Positions 54,292-63,490 are shown, counted from the stretch's first letter. The stretch: DNA of 64,000 bases from Saccharospirillum sp. (GCA_022565595.1 JAIUML010000002.1:248001-312000), one strand, 5' to 3'. Program-made: numbers and translations. Notes: generated by a model from the letters alone, not told the origin.

Positions 54292-55513
54292 ATTCTACTA
54301 CCAGGGTCGCACAGCCGATGGCCAATCGGTTGAAGGCCAGCTTGAAGCCAGTTCCCAGTCTGCTGTGTTACAGCAACTCAAGCGTCAGAGCATTATTGCG
54401 ACTCGCGTAGAACCGGCCAAAACGAAGCAGCGAAAACGAGAATCGACCCCCTGGCTTGAGCGATTGCAAAGCAAGCAGGTGTCGGCCGATGAACTGATCA
54501 TGTTCTGCCGCCAGATGTATGCTCTGTCACGCTCGGGCATTCCCTTGATGCGCGCCATCAACGGCCTTGCGGATGTCACCCGCTCTGCTCGGCTGGGCGA
54601 GATCCTGCACGATGTTGCCCGCAGCCTTGGCCAGGGCACGGCTTTATCGACGGCACTGAGAGCGCATCCGGAAACCTTCAACGACCTCTTTATTGCCATG
54701 GTTCGCATGGGGGAGTCCACCGGGCGCATAGACACGGCATTCAAACAGCTGGTTGATCACCTGGAGCTGGAAAAAGACACCCGCAAGAAGGTTGCCTCTG
54801 CGGTGCGTTACCCCATCATTGTCGTGTCTGCCATCCTGATTGCCATCCTGGTAATCAACCTCTTTGTCATACCGGCCTTTGCCAATGTTTTTGATCGACT
54901 GGGTGCGGATATGCCGCTGCCCACACGCATCCTGATCGCCACATCCGATTTCCTGTTGGCTACCTGGCCTTACTTGATCGCCCTCACCGTTCTGGGTATA
55001 TATGCCCTGTTGCGCTGGAAAAAGACGCCCGAGGGCGCACAGCATTGGGACCGAATGATCCTGCGCTTGCCCTTACTCGGTGGCATTTTCGAGCGCATTG
55101 CACTGGGCCGTTTCGCGCGACCTTTTGCCATGATGCTGGACGCCGGCGTACCGCTCCTGCAAGCCTTGCGCGTCGCCAGCAAAACCGTCGGTAATCGTCA
55201 CATCGGCCAGGGTGTTGAAGGTATGCTCAATGGCATAGAGCGCGGTGAGTCACTGCTGGTTACTGCCTCAGCCAGTGGCATGTTCAATCCGCTGATTCTG
55301 CAGATGATTGCGGTCGGGGAGGAAACCGGCAATGTGGGCGACCTGTTGGTCGACATTGCCGATTTTTACGACCAGGAGGTCGAGTACGACCTGAAACGTC
55401 TGGCCGAAGCCATTGAACCCATACTGCTGGTATTCATGGGAGCGATGGTATTGGTGCTGGCGCTGGGTGTCTTCCTCCCCATGTGGGATTTGGGGTCGGC
55501 GTTTGGCGGTTAG
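54284..55513 (+). CDS. mshG: MSHA platform protein MshG (GspF/PilC family)
   Basis: 409 residues. A typical inner-membrane platform with two GspF domains and three membrane helices (near 170, 220 and 375). Recognisable blocks are FYYQGRTADGQSVEG at the start, LITFCRQMYAL-like ELIMFCRQMYALSRSGIPL, and the second domain's MMLDAGVPLLQAL. It overlaps mshE by 8 bp. It is the last msh gene; pilin genes mshB, A, C and D do not follow. Confidence 0.93.
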   Translation: MAEFYYQGRTADGQSVEGQLEASSQSAVLQQLKRQSIIATRVEPAKTKQRKRESTPWLERLQSKQVSADELIMFCRQMYALSRSGIPLMRAINGLADVTRSARLGEILHDVARSLGQGTALSTALRAHPETFNDLFIAMVRMGESTGRIDTAFKQLVDHLELEKDTRKKVASAVRYPIIVVSAILIAILVINLFVIPAFANVFDRLGADMPLPTRILIATSDFLLATWPYLIALTVLGIYALLRWKKTPEGAQHWDRMILRLPLLGGIFERIALGRFARPFAMMLDAGVPLLQALRVASKTVGNRHIGQGVEGMLNGIERGESLLVTASASGMFNPLILQMIAVGEETGNVGDLLVDIADFYDQEVEYDLKRLAEAIEPILLVFMGAMVLVLALGVFLPMWDLGSAFGG

Positions 55514-55546
55514 TAGTCCACCCAATAGGTAATCTGAGGAAACTTG

Positions 55547-56302
55547 ATGCTCGATCATTGGCCCGGCCCGGTCAGACGCTCCCTGTTCAAGGTGCTTGGC
55601 GTCGACTGGTCGGAGCAACTTCTTGAACGTGCCTGGCAAGATGGCCAGGGTGATTTGCATGCCATGCTCGATTATCTGTTCCGTCGCAATGGGTTTGAAC
55701 TGAGCACGGAACAGGCTGAGCTGCTGGAGGCCTACCCCAATTGCATTGTAGCGGGTAACCACCCTCATGGGCTTTTTGATGGGTTGGCACTGGCCTGGTT
55801 GGCGAGTGACAATGAACGGCCTACCCGTGTTATGGCGCGCAGTTTTTTGCAGGTGTTCAAACCATTGCGGGAGGTATTCCTGAGTGTCACTCTCGATGCT
55901 CAGCGCCGCGCCAGTAGTGGGGCGGCCTATCAAGCGGCGGCTGATTGGTTAAACCAGGGTCATCGGTTGGTGATTACTCCGGCTGCGGGGCTCAGTCAGG
56001 CCAGGCCGTTCTGGGCGGAGGCTGTGGACCCGCCCTGGCGCAGTGGCGTGGTCAGGCTGGCATTGGAAACCGGCAAGCCCATCGTATTGGTGGATGTCGT
56101 CATGCCGTCATCATCGGTGCGGCAATTGCTGCATCGGCTACATCCCATCGTTCGCGCCCTGGCCCAGGTCTGGGCCTATCGGCTGGGCAAGCGACAGAAA
56201 ATACTGCTGCGCATCAAGGCGGTGATAGAACCCGAAGACCTGCCCGCTGACCTCAATCTGGCGGATCAGACGGCCTGGCTGCAACAGCAGTTGAAGTGCT
56301 GA
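55547..56302 (+). CDS. PlsC-like glycerophospholipid acyltransferase
   Basis: 251 residues from ATG 55547 with GAGGA upstream. The acyltransferase motif is NHPHGLFDG near residue 72, a His-x5-Asp variant as in the hemolysin/OlsB-type branch rather than the His-x4-Asp of PlsC. TPAAGLSQ and KPIVLVDVVMP follow. It probably transfers an acyl group to a lipid or lyso-lipid; substrate unknown. There is no membrane helix, so attachment would be peripheral. Confidence 0.75.
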   Translation: MLDHWPGPVRRSLFKVLGVDWSEQLLERAWQDGQGDLHAMLDYLFRRNGFELSTEQAELLEAYPNCIVAGNHPHGLFDGLALAWLASDNERPTRVMARSFLQVFKPLREVFLSVTLDAQRRASSGAAYQAAADWLNQGHRLVITPAAGLSQARPFWAEAVDPPWRSGVVRLALETGKPIVLVDVVMPSSSVRQLLHRLHPIVRALAQVWAYRLGKRQKILLRIKAVIEPEDLPADLNLADQTAWLQQQLKC

Positions 56303-56303
56303 T

Positions 56304-57209
56304 TTACGCCAGCACGGGGCTGGCCTCGCGGCGAGCCCAGTAGCTCGAAATCAACAGACCGCTGACCAGATGCCAGACGCCCCAGAAGGCCGTTATCAAC
56401 ATCATGCCGCCCAAATGCGGGAAGAAGCCGAAGACAATGATCAAACCCAGCCCTGAATTCTGTATGCCCACCTCCAGGGTTACCGCCCGGCTCTGATCTT
56501 CCGGCAAGCGCGCCAGCCGCGCCATTCCCCATCCCAAAGCCAGCGCCACCATATTGTGCACCACCACCAAAGCCGCAAAGGCGGCGGCATACTCAATAAA
56601 GAGGCCACCGTTGCGTGAGAAAGCTATGCCGACAAAAATCAGAAACACCAACAGGGAGAGCCAGCGCACAGCTTTATCCGCCCTTTGCGCAAAGTGGTTG
56701 TAACGCTGCCCTACCAGAATGCCAAGCACCAAAGGCAACACCAGTACCAGAGCCACCAGCTGAATCAATTGCCAGGGTTCTACGGCTATGCTTTGCACAA
56801 GCGCTCGAGTCTCGGGGGCCAGGCTGGCATAGAATACGAAGTTGAGCGGTGTCAGCACCAGGGCCGCCATGGAGGATACCGCAGTCATACTGACCGAGGT
56901 GGCCAGGTGCCCGCGGCTGAGAAAGGTCATGATGTTGGAAAAACTGCCACCGGGGCAAGCTGCTACCAGAATCATGCCCAGCGCCATGGAAGGCTCTACC
57001 TGCAGCAAGCGCGTTAACATCCAGGTCGCGGCAGGCAAGAGCACAAACTGACAAAAGAGGCCGATGAGGGGGGCTTTGGGGGAGCGAGCAATGTAACCGA
57101 AGTCTGCCCAACGAACCGAGAGTGCAGCGCCAAACATCATCAGTGCCAACAGGCCATTCAGCAAGTCCAGACTGGCTGGATCGAACTGAATCTGTACTTC
57201 ATCAAGCAC
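56304..57209 (-). CDS. Bile acid:sodium symporter (BASS) family transporter
   Basis: 301 residues with nine to ten membrane helices. ACPGGSFSNIMTFLSRGH matches the discontinuous helix motif of BASS proteins, which couple sodium to organic acids such as pyruvate or pantoate. It is convergent to the acyltransferase with 1 bp between. Substrate is not determinable. The pantoate-transporting PanS belongs to this family, which is of interest given the damaged panD, but no specific similarity to PanS is claimed. Confidence 0.8.
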   Translation of the reverse strand: MLDEVQIQFDPASLDLLNGLLALMMFGAALSVRWADFGYIARSPKAPLIGLFCQFVLLPAATWMLTRLLQVEPSMALGMILVAACPGGSFSNIMTFLSRGHLATSVSMTAVSSMAALVLTPLNFVFYASLAPETRALVQSIAVEPWQLIQLVALVLVLPLVLGILVGQRYNHFAQRADKAVRWLSLLVFLIFVGIAFSRNGGLFIEYAAAFAALVVVHNMVALALGWGMARLARLPEDQSRAVTLEVGIQNSGLGLIIVFGFFPHLGGMMLITAFWGVWHLVSGLLISSYWARREASPVLA

Positions 57210-57357
57210 TGTCTTACTCCGCTCTTTTGTTTTTTACTATATTAAAGGTTCCGTTCTACTTTGTCTTCGCACGGATGTTTTTTTCACAATCAGACCCCAT
57301 TATTTCTGTACACTTGCAGCAGAAACTCAATCGACATTGCCATCAGGACGTTTTGCA

Positions 57358-58338
57358 ATGACTACCAAAAAGACAGTTTCCCTGGCGCTGGGCAGCGGGG
57401 GTGCAAGAGGTATGGCACACATTGGTGTGATTCGGTGCCTCGAAGACCGCGGTTATGAAATCAAAAGCATTGCTGGGTCCAGCATCGGCGCTTTGATCGG
57501 GGGCTTTTATGCCGCGGGCAAGCTGGACCATTACGAAAGCTGGGTCAGTGCCTTGAATCGATCCGACGTTCTGCGTCTGCTCGACCTGTCCTTTGACGGT
57601 GGTGGCCTGTTCAAGGGCTATAAAATCATGGATGTGTTGCGCAAGCTGGTCGGCGACACCCAGATCGAAAACCTGCCCATACATTTTACGGCGGTGGCGG
57701 TAGACATCGAACGCCAAAAAGAAATCTGGTTTACCGATGGCTCACTCTTTGAAGCCATACGCGGTTCCATTGCCATCCCATCCGTATTCAAACCTCACCC
57801 CTATCGCGGCATGAAGCTGGTCGATGGTGGCGTACTCAACCCGGTTCCGATCGCCCCTACCCTTCAGGTGTTGACCGACTTGACCCTGGCGGTCAATCTG
57901 AACGCTCGCCAGACTCTGTCCGAGTTCCATCCGCCCAGCCACAAAGCCAAACGCCCGGTCAACCTGAACGAGGAAGCAAAAAACACCGTTCATCGTGCCA
58001 TCAATCGCTTTATTGATCGCTGGTGGTCGGAAAACAAGGAGCACCATCAACCGGACAACCAGTGGAGTATGCTGGAGTTGATGAACCGCTCCATCGAAAC
58101 CATGCAGAACACCATCGCTCACATGAAACTGGCCGCTTACCGACCGGATTTACTGATAGAGGTCCCAAGAACCGTCGGGGGTCTTTTTGACTACCACCTC
58201 GCGGAGCAGATGATAGAAGCCGGCTACCAGCTGTGTGAGGAGGCACTGGATCGTTTCGAAGCGACTCATCAGCCCGATGAAGCCTCTGAAACAACACCAG
58301 TAACCAGAGCGAATCAGGTTCATGAGGATACGACCTGA
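57358..58338 (+). CDS. Patatin-like phospholipase (RssA-like)
   Basis: 326 residues. The oxyanion hole GSGGARG and nucleophile elbow GSSIG (Ser near 42) pair with DGG near residue 156, the Ser-Asp catalytic dyad of patatins. The C-terminal 120 residues are helical and polar. ATG 57358 has AGGA upstream. Likely a cytoplasmic lipase or esterase. A long palindromic element begins 9 bp after its stop. Confidence 0.86.
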   Translation: MTTKKTVSLALGSGGARGMAHIGVIRCLEDRGYEIKSIAGSSIGALIGGFYAAGKLDHYESWVSALNRSDVLRLLDLSFDGGGLFKGYKIMDVLRKLVGDTQIENLPIHFTAVAVDIERQKEIWFTDGSLFEAIRGSIAIPSVFKPHPYRGMKLVDGGVLNPVPIAPTLQVLTDLTLAVNLNARQTLSEFHPPSHKAKRPVNLNEEAKNTVHRAINRFIDRWWSENKEHHQPDNQWSMLELMNRSIETMQNTIAHMKLAAYRPDLLIEVPRTVGGLFDYHLAEQMIEAGYQLCEEALDRFEATHQPDEASETTPVTRANQVHEDTT

Positions 58339-58346
58339 ATGGGGTC

Positions 58347-58553
58347 AGGAGCCTGTCGAACTTAGGATGAATCGGCTCGTGCATCCTGCTTCGCTCTACC
58401 TCCTGCATCCATGCAGTCGCACGGAAGCGGGTCTACGGCCCAAATATCCGCAAATTTCGAGCACATAGGCCCACTATGCACACGAAATTTGCGAAAATTT
58501 GGCCTCGCAGTCCCACTCCCTCGCTTCGATCCCCCTAAGTCCGACAGGCTCCT
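58347..58553. mobile_element. MITE-like palindromic element with 20-bp terminal inverted repeats
   Basis: AGGAGCCTGTCGAACTTAGG at 58347-58366 is the reverse complement, with one mismatch, of 58534-58553. Internally GGCC-AAAT and an 11-bp stem CGCAAATTTCG (58449-58459) / CGAAATTTGCG (58483-58493), with CATAG/CTATG inside, form one large hairpin. No gene is encoded. The right end overlaps the stop codon of the ABC permease. No target-site duplication is obvious. Confidence 0.7.
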
Positions 58554-59565
58554 AACGATGATCGCTGTCCCAGTTGAAAAAGACCGCAGCCAACAACAAG
58601 AACACAGCGGTCATGGCGACGAGTGTGATCAAGTGAGGCGCCACTTCGACCAGTGTTGCACCTTCGGTAGCAATGGCTCTCATCGCCGCCACCAGGTGCG
58701 TCAGAGGCAACCATTGCGAAATCTGCAGCACGATCGGCGGTGCACCCTCGAGCGAAAACCAGACTTCCGACAGCCCCATCATTGGCCAGGTTGCCATGTT
58801 CAAAAGGCCACCGGTCAGCTCTTCACTGCGCGTACGACTGGCCACGGCCAGCCCCAGTGAGATCATCGCCAAGGCACCTATCAACAGGCTCAGCAGCAGG
58901 GCCCAGTAGTCGCCGAGCATCAGCGTCGCCAGCGCCCAGTGACTGCCGACAAAAATAATGATGGCGACCACCGACACCATCAGCAAGCGTGACATGATCT
59001 GGGCAGAGGCAAACTCGAAGGCAGACAAGGGTGTTGCCTTGAGTCGTTTCAGTACACCGTTCTTGCGGTAACGTACGATGGCGTAACCAACCCCAAAAAG
59101 GGAGCTGAACATGACGTTCATGCCGATGATGCCCGGCAGAACCCAGTCGACATAGCGAATGGGTTCGCCGGTCACCAGACGTCGATTGAACTCCGGATTA
59201 GTGCTGGCCAATACCTGTTCCGCCATGTACCCATTGCGACTTTCATCATTGACCCAGTACAACCGCTGGTCCAGGTCTATGACCAGATCGATTTGATGCC
59301 GTCTTACTCGCTCCAGAGCCGCATCCAGCTCAGCGTAGGGCACAAACTGAATGTGATTGAGACGCATGAAATCAGGCCGGCTTATGTAGGCATCTTCCTG
59401 GCTGATCACCCCCACCTTGAACATCGGCATGCCCTGACCAAAGACAAAATAAAAACCGACAATCAACAGAAACGGAAAAACGAAATTCCAGGTCAGCGAG
59501 CTGCGATCTCGAAAAAACTCTTTGTTACGGGCATTGAATACCGCCAACATTCGACTGAAAATCAA
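58552..59565 (-). CDS. ABC-2 type transporter permease
   Basis: 337 residues: a membrane helix near residue 30, a large external loop (about 45-175), then five helices (about 180-330). ABC-2 permeases of the DrrB/YhhJ kind export drugs, lipids or polymers. The GGLLNMATWPMMGLSEVWFS stretch is characteristic. It follows its ATPase by 14 bp on the same strand. Its stop codon lies within the terminal repeat of the palindromic element, so its last residues may derive from that insertion. Confidence 0.82.
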   Translation of the reverse strand: MIFSRMLAVFNARNKEFFRDRSSLTWNFVFPFLLIVGFYFVFGQGMPMFKVGVISQEDAYISRPDFMRLNHIQFVPYAELDAALERVRRHQIDLVIDLDQRLYWVNDESRNGYMAEQVLASTNPEFNRRLVTGEPIRYVDWVLPGIIGMNVMFSSLFGVGYAIVRYRKNGVLKRLKATPLSAFEFASAQIMSRLLMVSVVAIIIFVGSHWALATLMLGDYWALLLSLLIGALAMISLGLAVASRTRSEELTGGLLNMATWPMMGLSEVWFSLEGAPPIVLQISQWLPLTHLVAAMRAIATEGATLVEVAPHLITLVAMTAVFLLLAAVFFNWDSDHR

Positions 59566-59579
59566 AAATGCATCCTCTG

Positions 59580-60458
59580 TCAGGCCCGCAGGGCGTGACC
59601 GGTCAATTTCAGAAACAGATCTTCCAGATTCGGGCTCTTCACCTGCAGGCCTTCCAGTGATATTCCAGTTCTGGCCAATTGCTGCAGTGTTTCATCCACT
59701 TCATTGGTATGGATTTCGATATGCTCACTAACAACAACCGACTGCATTGGCAACTGAGACACATCCACGGATGTGACAGGCAGACGCACCATGACGCCAT
59801 CAAAATGCCGTTGTAGCAAGGCTTCGGGAGAACCGCGTTCGACAATTCGGCCATGGTCCATGATGGCAATGTCATCACAGAGAGTTTGCGCCTCGTCCAT
59901 GTAGTGGGTCGTCAGCACCACCGTTTTGCCACGCGCCTTGATTGACGACACCATGGTCCAGAAATTGCGCCGTGCCTGTGGATCCAGACCGGTGGTCGGC
60001 TCATCAAGAAACACCAGGTCAGGATCGTTGATCAATGCCAAAGCCAGCAACAGACGCTGGCGCTGTCCTCCCGAGAGGCGACGGGTATCCTGTTCAAGAA
60101 ATGCTTCCAGGGAACAGAGTTCGATCAATTCATCCAGTTTCATGGACCTTGGATATAGGGCGGCAAAGAGCGTCAAAGTCTCTCTAACGGTGAGGTAATC
60201 CTGAAGCGCCGTATGCTGAAACTGAATGCCGATTCGCTCAAAGGCACGACGATGTGCTGGCTGGCCAAAAAGCCGAACCTCACCCGACGTCGGGCGGCTG
60301 ATGCCTTCCATCATTTCAATGGTGGTGGTCTTGCCGGCCCCATTGGGGCCCAACAACCCGAAGCAGAGCCCTGGTTGCACACTGAAACTGACATCATTGA
60401 CTGCCACAAGCTGCCTATAGCGCTTGACCAGATGATGAACGGATAAGATATCACTCAT
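59580..60458 (-). CDS. ABC-2 type transporter ATP-binding protein
   Basis: 292 residues. Walker A GPNGAGKTTT, signature RLSGGQRQRL, Walker B LVFLDEPTTGLD and switch TTHYMDEAQ are intact, the latter typical of DrrA-type exporters. The C-terminal 70 residues follow the family's accessory domain. It forms an exporter with the downstream permease; cargo unknown. Divergent from the dnaT-like gene with a 152-bp intergenic region. Confidence 0.88.
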   Translation of the reverse strand: MSDILSVHHLVKRYRQLVAVNDVSFSVQPGLCFGLLGPNGAGKTTTIEMMEGISRPTSGEVRLFGQPAHRRAFERIGIQFQHTALQDYLTVRETLTLFAALYPRSMKLDELIELCSLEAFLEQDTRRLSGGQRQRLLLALALINDPDLVFLDEPTTGLDPQARRNFWTMVSSIKARGKTVVLTTHYMDEAQTLCDDIAIMDHGRIVERGSPEALLQRHFDGVMVRLPVTSVDVSQLPMQSVVVSEHIEIHTNEVDETLQQLARTGISLEGLQVKSPNLEDLFLKLTGHALRA

Positions 60459-60610
60459 AATTGACCGGTTTGCCTGTACTTCCGGGGCGTTTTTAACGAG
60501 AGCGAAGCCTAAGGCTTGCGATCACTCTGAACAAGGGCGAGAAGTCATTCTCTTGAGTCGCTGCTCAATGGTAGACTGGCGTATCCCTATTCACTGAACA
60601 AGGAGACCGA

Positions 60611-61372
60611 GTGATCCCCGAAAAAGTACTGGTGGTTTCTCCCGCCCTGGCCGAAACCCTGGGCCTGGAAGAAGCCCTATTGTACCAGCTACTGTCTGAA
60701 TTGGCGCTGTTGACTGGCCCTTCCTTGAAGCTGACAGCCAGCCATCGTGAGCGCCTGCTGCCTTTCTGGACGCAAGCCCAGCTCAGCGCCGTATTGCGTC
60801 GTTTGCAAGCACAGGGGTTGCTGACGGTGCAGGGCGAAGCGCCCTGGCGGATAGAAATCGAGGATCTTTCGACCGAAGGCGATGCCCACCGCGCTGCCTC
60901 AGAAGCAAAGCCAAAGTCCAGTGCTGCCAGAGACGAAGCCCCGGTTCATAAGGTGCCCGTCTACGGCATGAATGACGCCAGAAGGCGCAATCAGGTAGAA
61001 GACCAACTGGCTTACCTGAAACCCGAGCCCAGCCCACAAGCCTCTGTCCGCGCCGAACGTACCCGCATGCATGCTCAATGGGAACCCTCAGAGGATTTCC
61101 CGCAACTGCTGTCTTTTCACGACATTCCGCTGTCCTTTGCGTTGTCCGAACTGGGCAAGTTTCGCCAGTATTATCAGGACAAGGACAGAACAGAACACAG
61201 CTGGGATGTCCGATACCTTAACTGGGTGCAACGCGCCTGGCACGATCAACTGAATTCTAAGGGCCGTTATGAAAGAAACCAACCCTCTGCCCAGGAGCCT
61301 GCAAACACTGCTCGTGACAAGCGATCCAAGGTCCGGGCCGCACTCCGCAACATCCAGGACACAGACTGGTAA
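60611..61372 (+). CDS. DnaT-like primosomal/helicase-loading protein
   Basis: 253 residues from GTG 60611 with AAGGAG just upstream. The N-terminal 80 residues form a helical, possibly winged-helix domain. A charged linker follows, then a DnaT-type DNA-binding domain (about 155-230: WEPSEDFPQLLSFHDIPLSF, LGKFRQYYQDKDR, SWDVRYLNWVQRAW). In E. coli DnaT acts in replication restart with PriA/PriB and helps DnaC load DnaB. Its end overlaps the next gene by 104 bp. Confidence 0.72.
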   Translation: MIPEKVLVVSPALAETLGLEEALLYQLLSELALLTGPSLKLTASHRERLLPFWTQAQLSAVLRRLQAQGLLTVQGEAPWRIEIEDLSTEGDAHRAASEAKPKSSAARDEAPVHKVPVYGMNDARRRNQVEDQLAYLKPEPSPQASVRAERTRMHAQWEPSEDFPQLLSFHDIPLSFALSELGKFRQYYQDKDRTEHSWDVRYLNWVQRAWHDQLNSKGRYERNQPSAQEPANTARDKRSKVRAALRNIQDTDW

Positions 61373-62063
61373 CCCTCGAGAGCTGGATCACGACACCAAA
61401 CTCCTGGTGAACATGCTGTTTGCCCGCTTTGCGCTGATCTACACCCACCGCTTCGAGAGCGCCTATGGCGATGAAGACATGATCACCCAGGCCAAACGAG
61501 AGTGGGGTTACAGCCTGGCGGGGACACCCGTGCACCTGGTCGAGCAGGCACTGCAACGCTGCAAACTGGAGCTCGCCTGGCCACCAACGATCGCCGAATT
61601 TGTGCGTTTCCTGACACCGGAGCCGGAGAGTCTGGGCCTGCCAGGCACACAGCAGGCCTACCTTGAAGCTTGTCAAAACAGCCATGCACCTTTGCAGGTG
61701 CAATGGAGCCACCCGGCTGTTTTACTGGCAGCGCGTGAAGTCGGGCACTTTCAATTGAGGTCCGAGCCGGAGCGTCAGACACGGCCCGTTTTCGAACAGG
61801 CTTACAGAGATCTGGTAGCACGCGTCGCTCAGGGAGAAACCCTGGAAGTATCACAACCCCGAGCCTTGCCGGAACCCGATCTCAGCCAGGAGCAGGCATT
61901 GGTCGACAAATTGCTGGCAGCCGGGTTAGCGCCTACCGAAGCCTATCCCCTTGCCTACTATATGGAAAAGCCCAAAGGATCCGAGGTGCGCAAACACTAT
62001 CGGCAACACAGCCAGCAGCGACTCGAAACCTTGGCGGTGAAGAACATCGAATTGCCGGAATAA
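61269..62063 (+). CDS. Phage lambda P-like replication protein (putative helicase loader)
   Basis: 264 residues. After about 45 polar residues, the block LLVNMLFARFALIYTHRFES and LELAWPPTIAEFVRFL resemble lambda P/replication protein P, which delivers DnaB helicase. The ATG at 61269 makes a 104-bp overlap with the DnaT-like gene; in-frame GTG 61407 or ATG 61413 would end the overlap but trim the N-terminus. No phage genes surround it, so it may be a chromosomal helicase loader in place of DnaC. Confidence 0.6.
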   Translation: MKETNPLPRSLQTLLVTSDPRSGPHSATSRTQTGNPRELDHDTKLLVNMLFARFALIYTHRFESAYGDEDMITQAKREWGYSLAGTPVHLVEQALQRCKLELAWPPTIAEFVRFLTPEPESLGLPGTQQAYLEACQNSHAPLQVQWSHPAVLLAAREVGHFQLRSEPERQTRPVFEQAYRDLVARVAQGETLEVSQPRALPEPDLSQEQALVDKLLAAGLAPTEAYPLAYYMEKPKGSEVRKHYRQHSQQRLETLAVKNIELPE

Positions 62064-62084
62064 CCGCACCCCTGGTGCGTGTGG

Positions 62085-63332
62085 CTACTCCGTATCAATA
62101 GGGACCAGAAACTGTCCGCTGGCATAACCTTCGAGTTGATCCAGACGGACGTTCTCCCAATCACCCTCTCGACGCTCGGGGTTCACCCAGACTCTCTGAC
62201 CCTCGCTGAGCTGCATGACAACGACTGAGTTGACCGTGGCTTGCTCTCGAACATTCAGCACCGAAGCCGTTACTCTCATTTCTATTTCAACAACCTCGGG
62301 CTCCTCAGGTTCTGCCACTGTTGTTGCATCAGGCCCTGCCATCGATGTTGCGTCAGGTTCAGACACCTCCTCCTCGGCAGCACCTGGCTCGCTCACTGAA
62401 TCCGAGTCGTTCGAGAGGGACGAACCATCGGTGTCCGCCGATTCAGCTTCTGAGGGTGGGTCCAGGTCTCTAAAGGCTTGTGCCAACAAGTCCGAGTATT
62501 GTTCGGAAGCGGGTTCTCTGGGCCCGAAGTCATCGGCAAGTTCGGGCATGTCGCCGAGCAGATCGGCGATGGCAGCATCCAGTTCCGCGGAGGCACTGTC
62601 ATCACTCGGAGGAGGCGGCGGCATCAACTCTATCGAGCTGCTTGTCGCGGGCACTTGACGGACTCCCAATTCCATTGGCCCCCATACCAGAAACGCCAGA
62701 ACGGACACGCCGCTGATCAAGCCCGCAACAAAGGTGAGACCGTGATGCCAGACCCAGGATGTGGTCACAGAACCCGATTGAGCAGCCACCCGAGCTTCCC
62801 CACTCTTTCCTGAACCACCGTACAAGCGCCACTCAACCCGATCCAGGTAGCGCGGATCATCGGGAAGCAGTGCCGGCCGGTCGTCACTGCTTATCTCCCC
62901 TGCCCCTTGTTCATCCTGCCAGATACGCTCACCGATGGTGTAAACGTTACGCTCAGGCAGCTTCAGAATGCGTGCCAGCAAGCGCAAGGCCAGAGGTACC
63001 TGATTGGGCATGGCATGGTCGGAAAGGAGTAACCGCCAGGCGGTTTCCATTAGAAAAGGAGTCTGGTCCGGCGACAGCGTATCGGATAGCCACTCCAGCG
63101 CGCTAACATGGTCTTCAACGCTGCCTGACTCCAGGAAGTGACGCCATTGCTCGCTGAGGGCTGCATCCTGATAGGAGAGCGCTTGCGACAGGGTGTGGTC
63201 AAGCTGAGTGTCACTCTCCGGGTAGACATGTGCCAGCCAATGCAGCGCCAGGTGCACTGCAGATTGAGTGGGATCCGAATGCGTCAACCAGAAAGCCGTT
63301 GTATTCACGTTGGTGTTTCTTGTATTTGACAT
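62085..63332 (-). CDS. Membrane protein with acidic linker and C-terminal SH3 domain
   Basis: 415 residues from ATG 63332. A helical N-terminal cytoplasmic domain of about 170 residues, one membrane helix (near 205-225), a long Asp/Glu/Ser/Pro-rich linker (about 240-340) and a bacterial SH3 domain (about 350-412: ASVLNVREQATVNSVVVMQL, GDWENVRLDQLEGYASGQFL). SH3b domains often bind peptidoglycan. It is not a family I can name. A GTG at 63374 would extend it by 14 residues. Confidence 0.6.
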   Translation of the reverse strand: MSNTRNTNVNTTAFWLTHSDPTQSAVHLALHWLAHVYPESDTQLDHTLSQALSYQDAALSEQWRHFLESGSVEDHVSALEWLSDTLSPDQTPFLMETAWRLLLSDHAMPNQVPLALRLLARILKLPERNVYTIGERIWQDEQGAGEISSDDRPALLPDDPRYLDRVEWRLYGGSGKSGEARVAAQSGSVTTSWVWHHGLTFVAGLISGVSVLAFLVWGPMELGVRQVPATSSSIELMPPPPPSDDSASAELDAAIADLLGDMPELADDFGPREPASEQYSDLLAQAFRDLDPPSEAESADTDGSSLSNDSDSVSEPGAAEEEVSEPDATSMAGPDATTVAEPEEPEVVEIEMRVTASVLNVREQATVNSVVVMQLSEGQRVWVNPERREGDWENVRLDQLEGYASGQFLVPIDTE

Positions 63333-63445
63333 GGTTGCGACATTCAACCACCGCCTGCGGTTAGAAGCAACCACTGGTTGAACAGGCCATGATAGGGGTC
63401 AATTATTCAGATAAGGGCTTACGGGAGTATCGATTTGAAATAGTT

Positions 63446-63467
63446 GCAGCGGGCCTGAGCCCGCTGC
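63446..63467 (-). terminator. Second hairpin 3' of pnp
   Basis: GCAGCGGGC/GCCCGCTGC, a 9-bp perfect stem with a 4-nt loop. On the minus strand it is followed by AACTATTTC, a weak T-tract. It is the likelier of the two hairpins to end pnp transcription. Confidence 0.5.
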
Positions 63468-63490
63468 ATCATAATTCGGCTGGCGCCGAC

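Noticed and set aside
58437-58504. Integron attC site suggested by the large palindrome
   Set aside because: No R'/R'' core sites or cassette genes; the outer 20-bp terminal repeats fit a MITE-like element better.
60611-62063. Prophage remnant because of a lambda P-like gene
   Set aside because: No integrase, structural, lysis or repressor genes lie on either side, and flanks are ordinary chromosomal genes.
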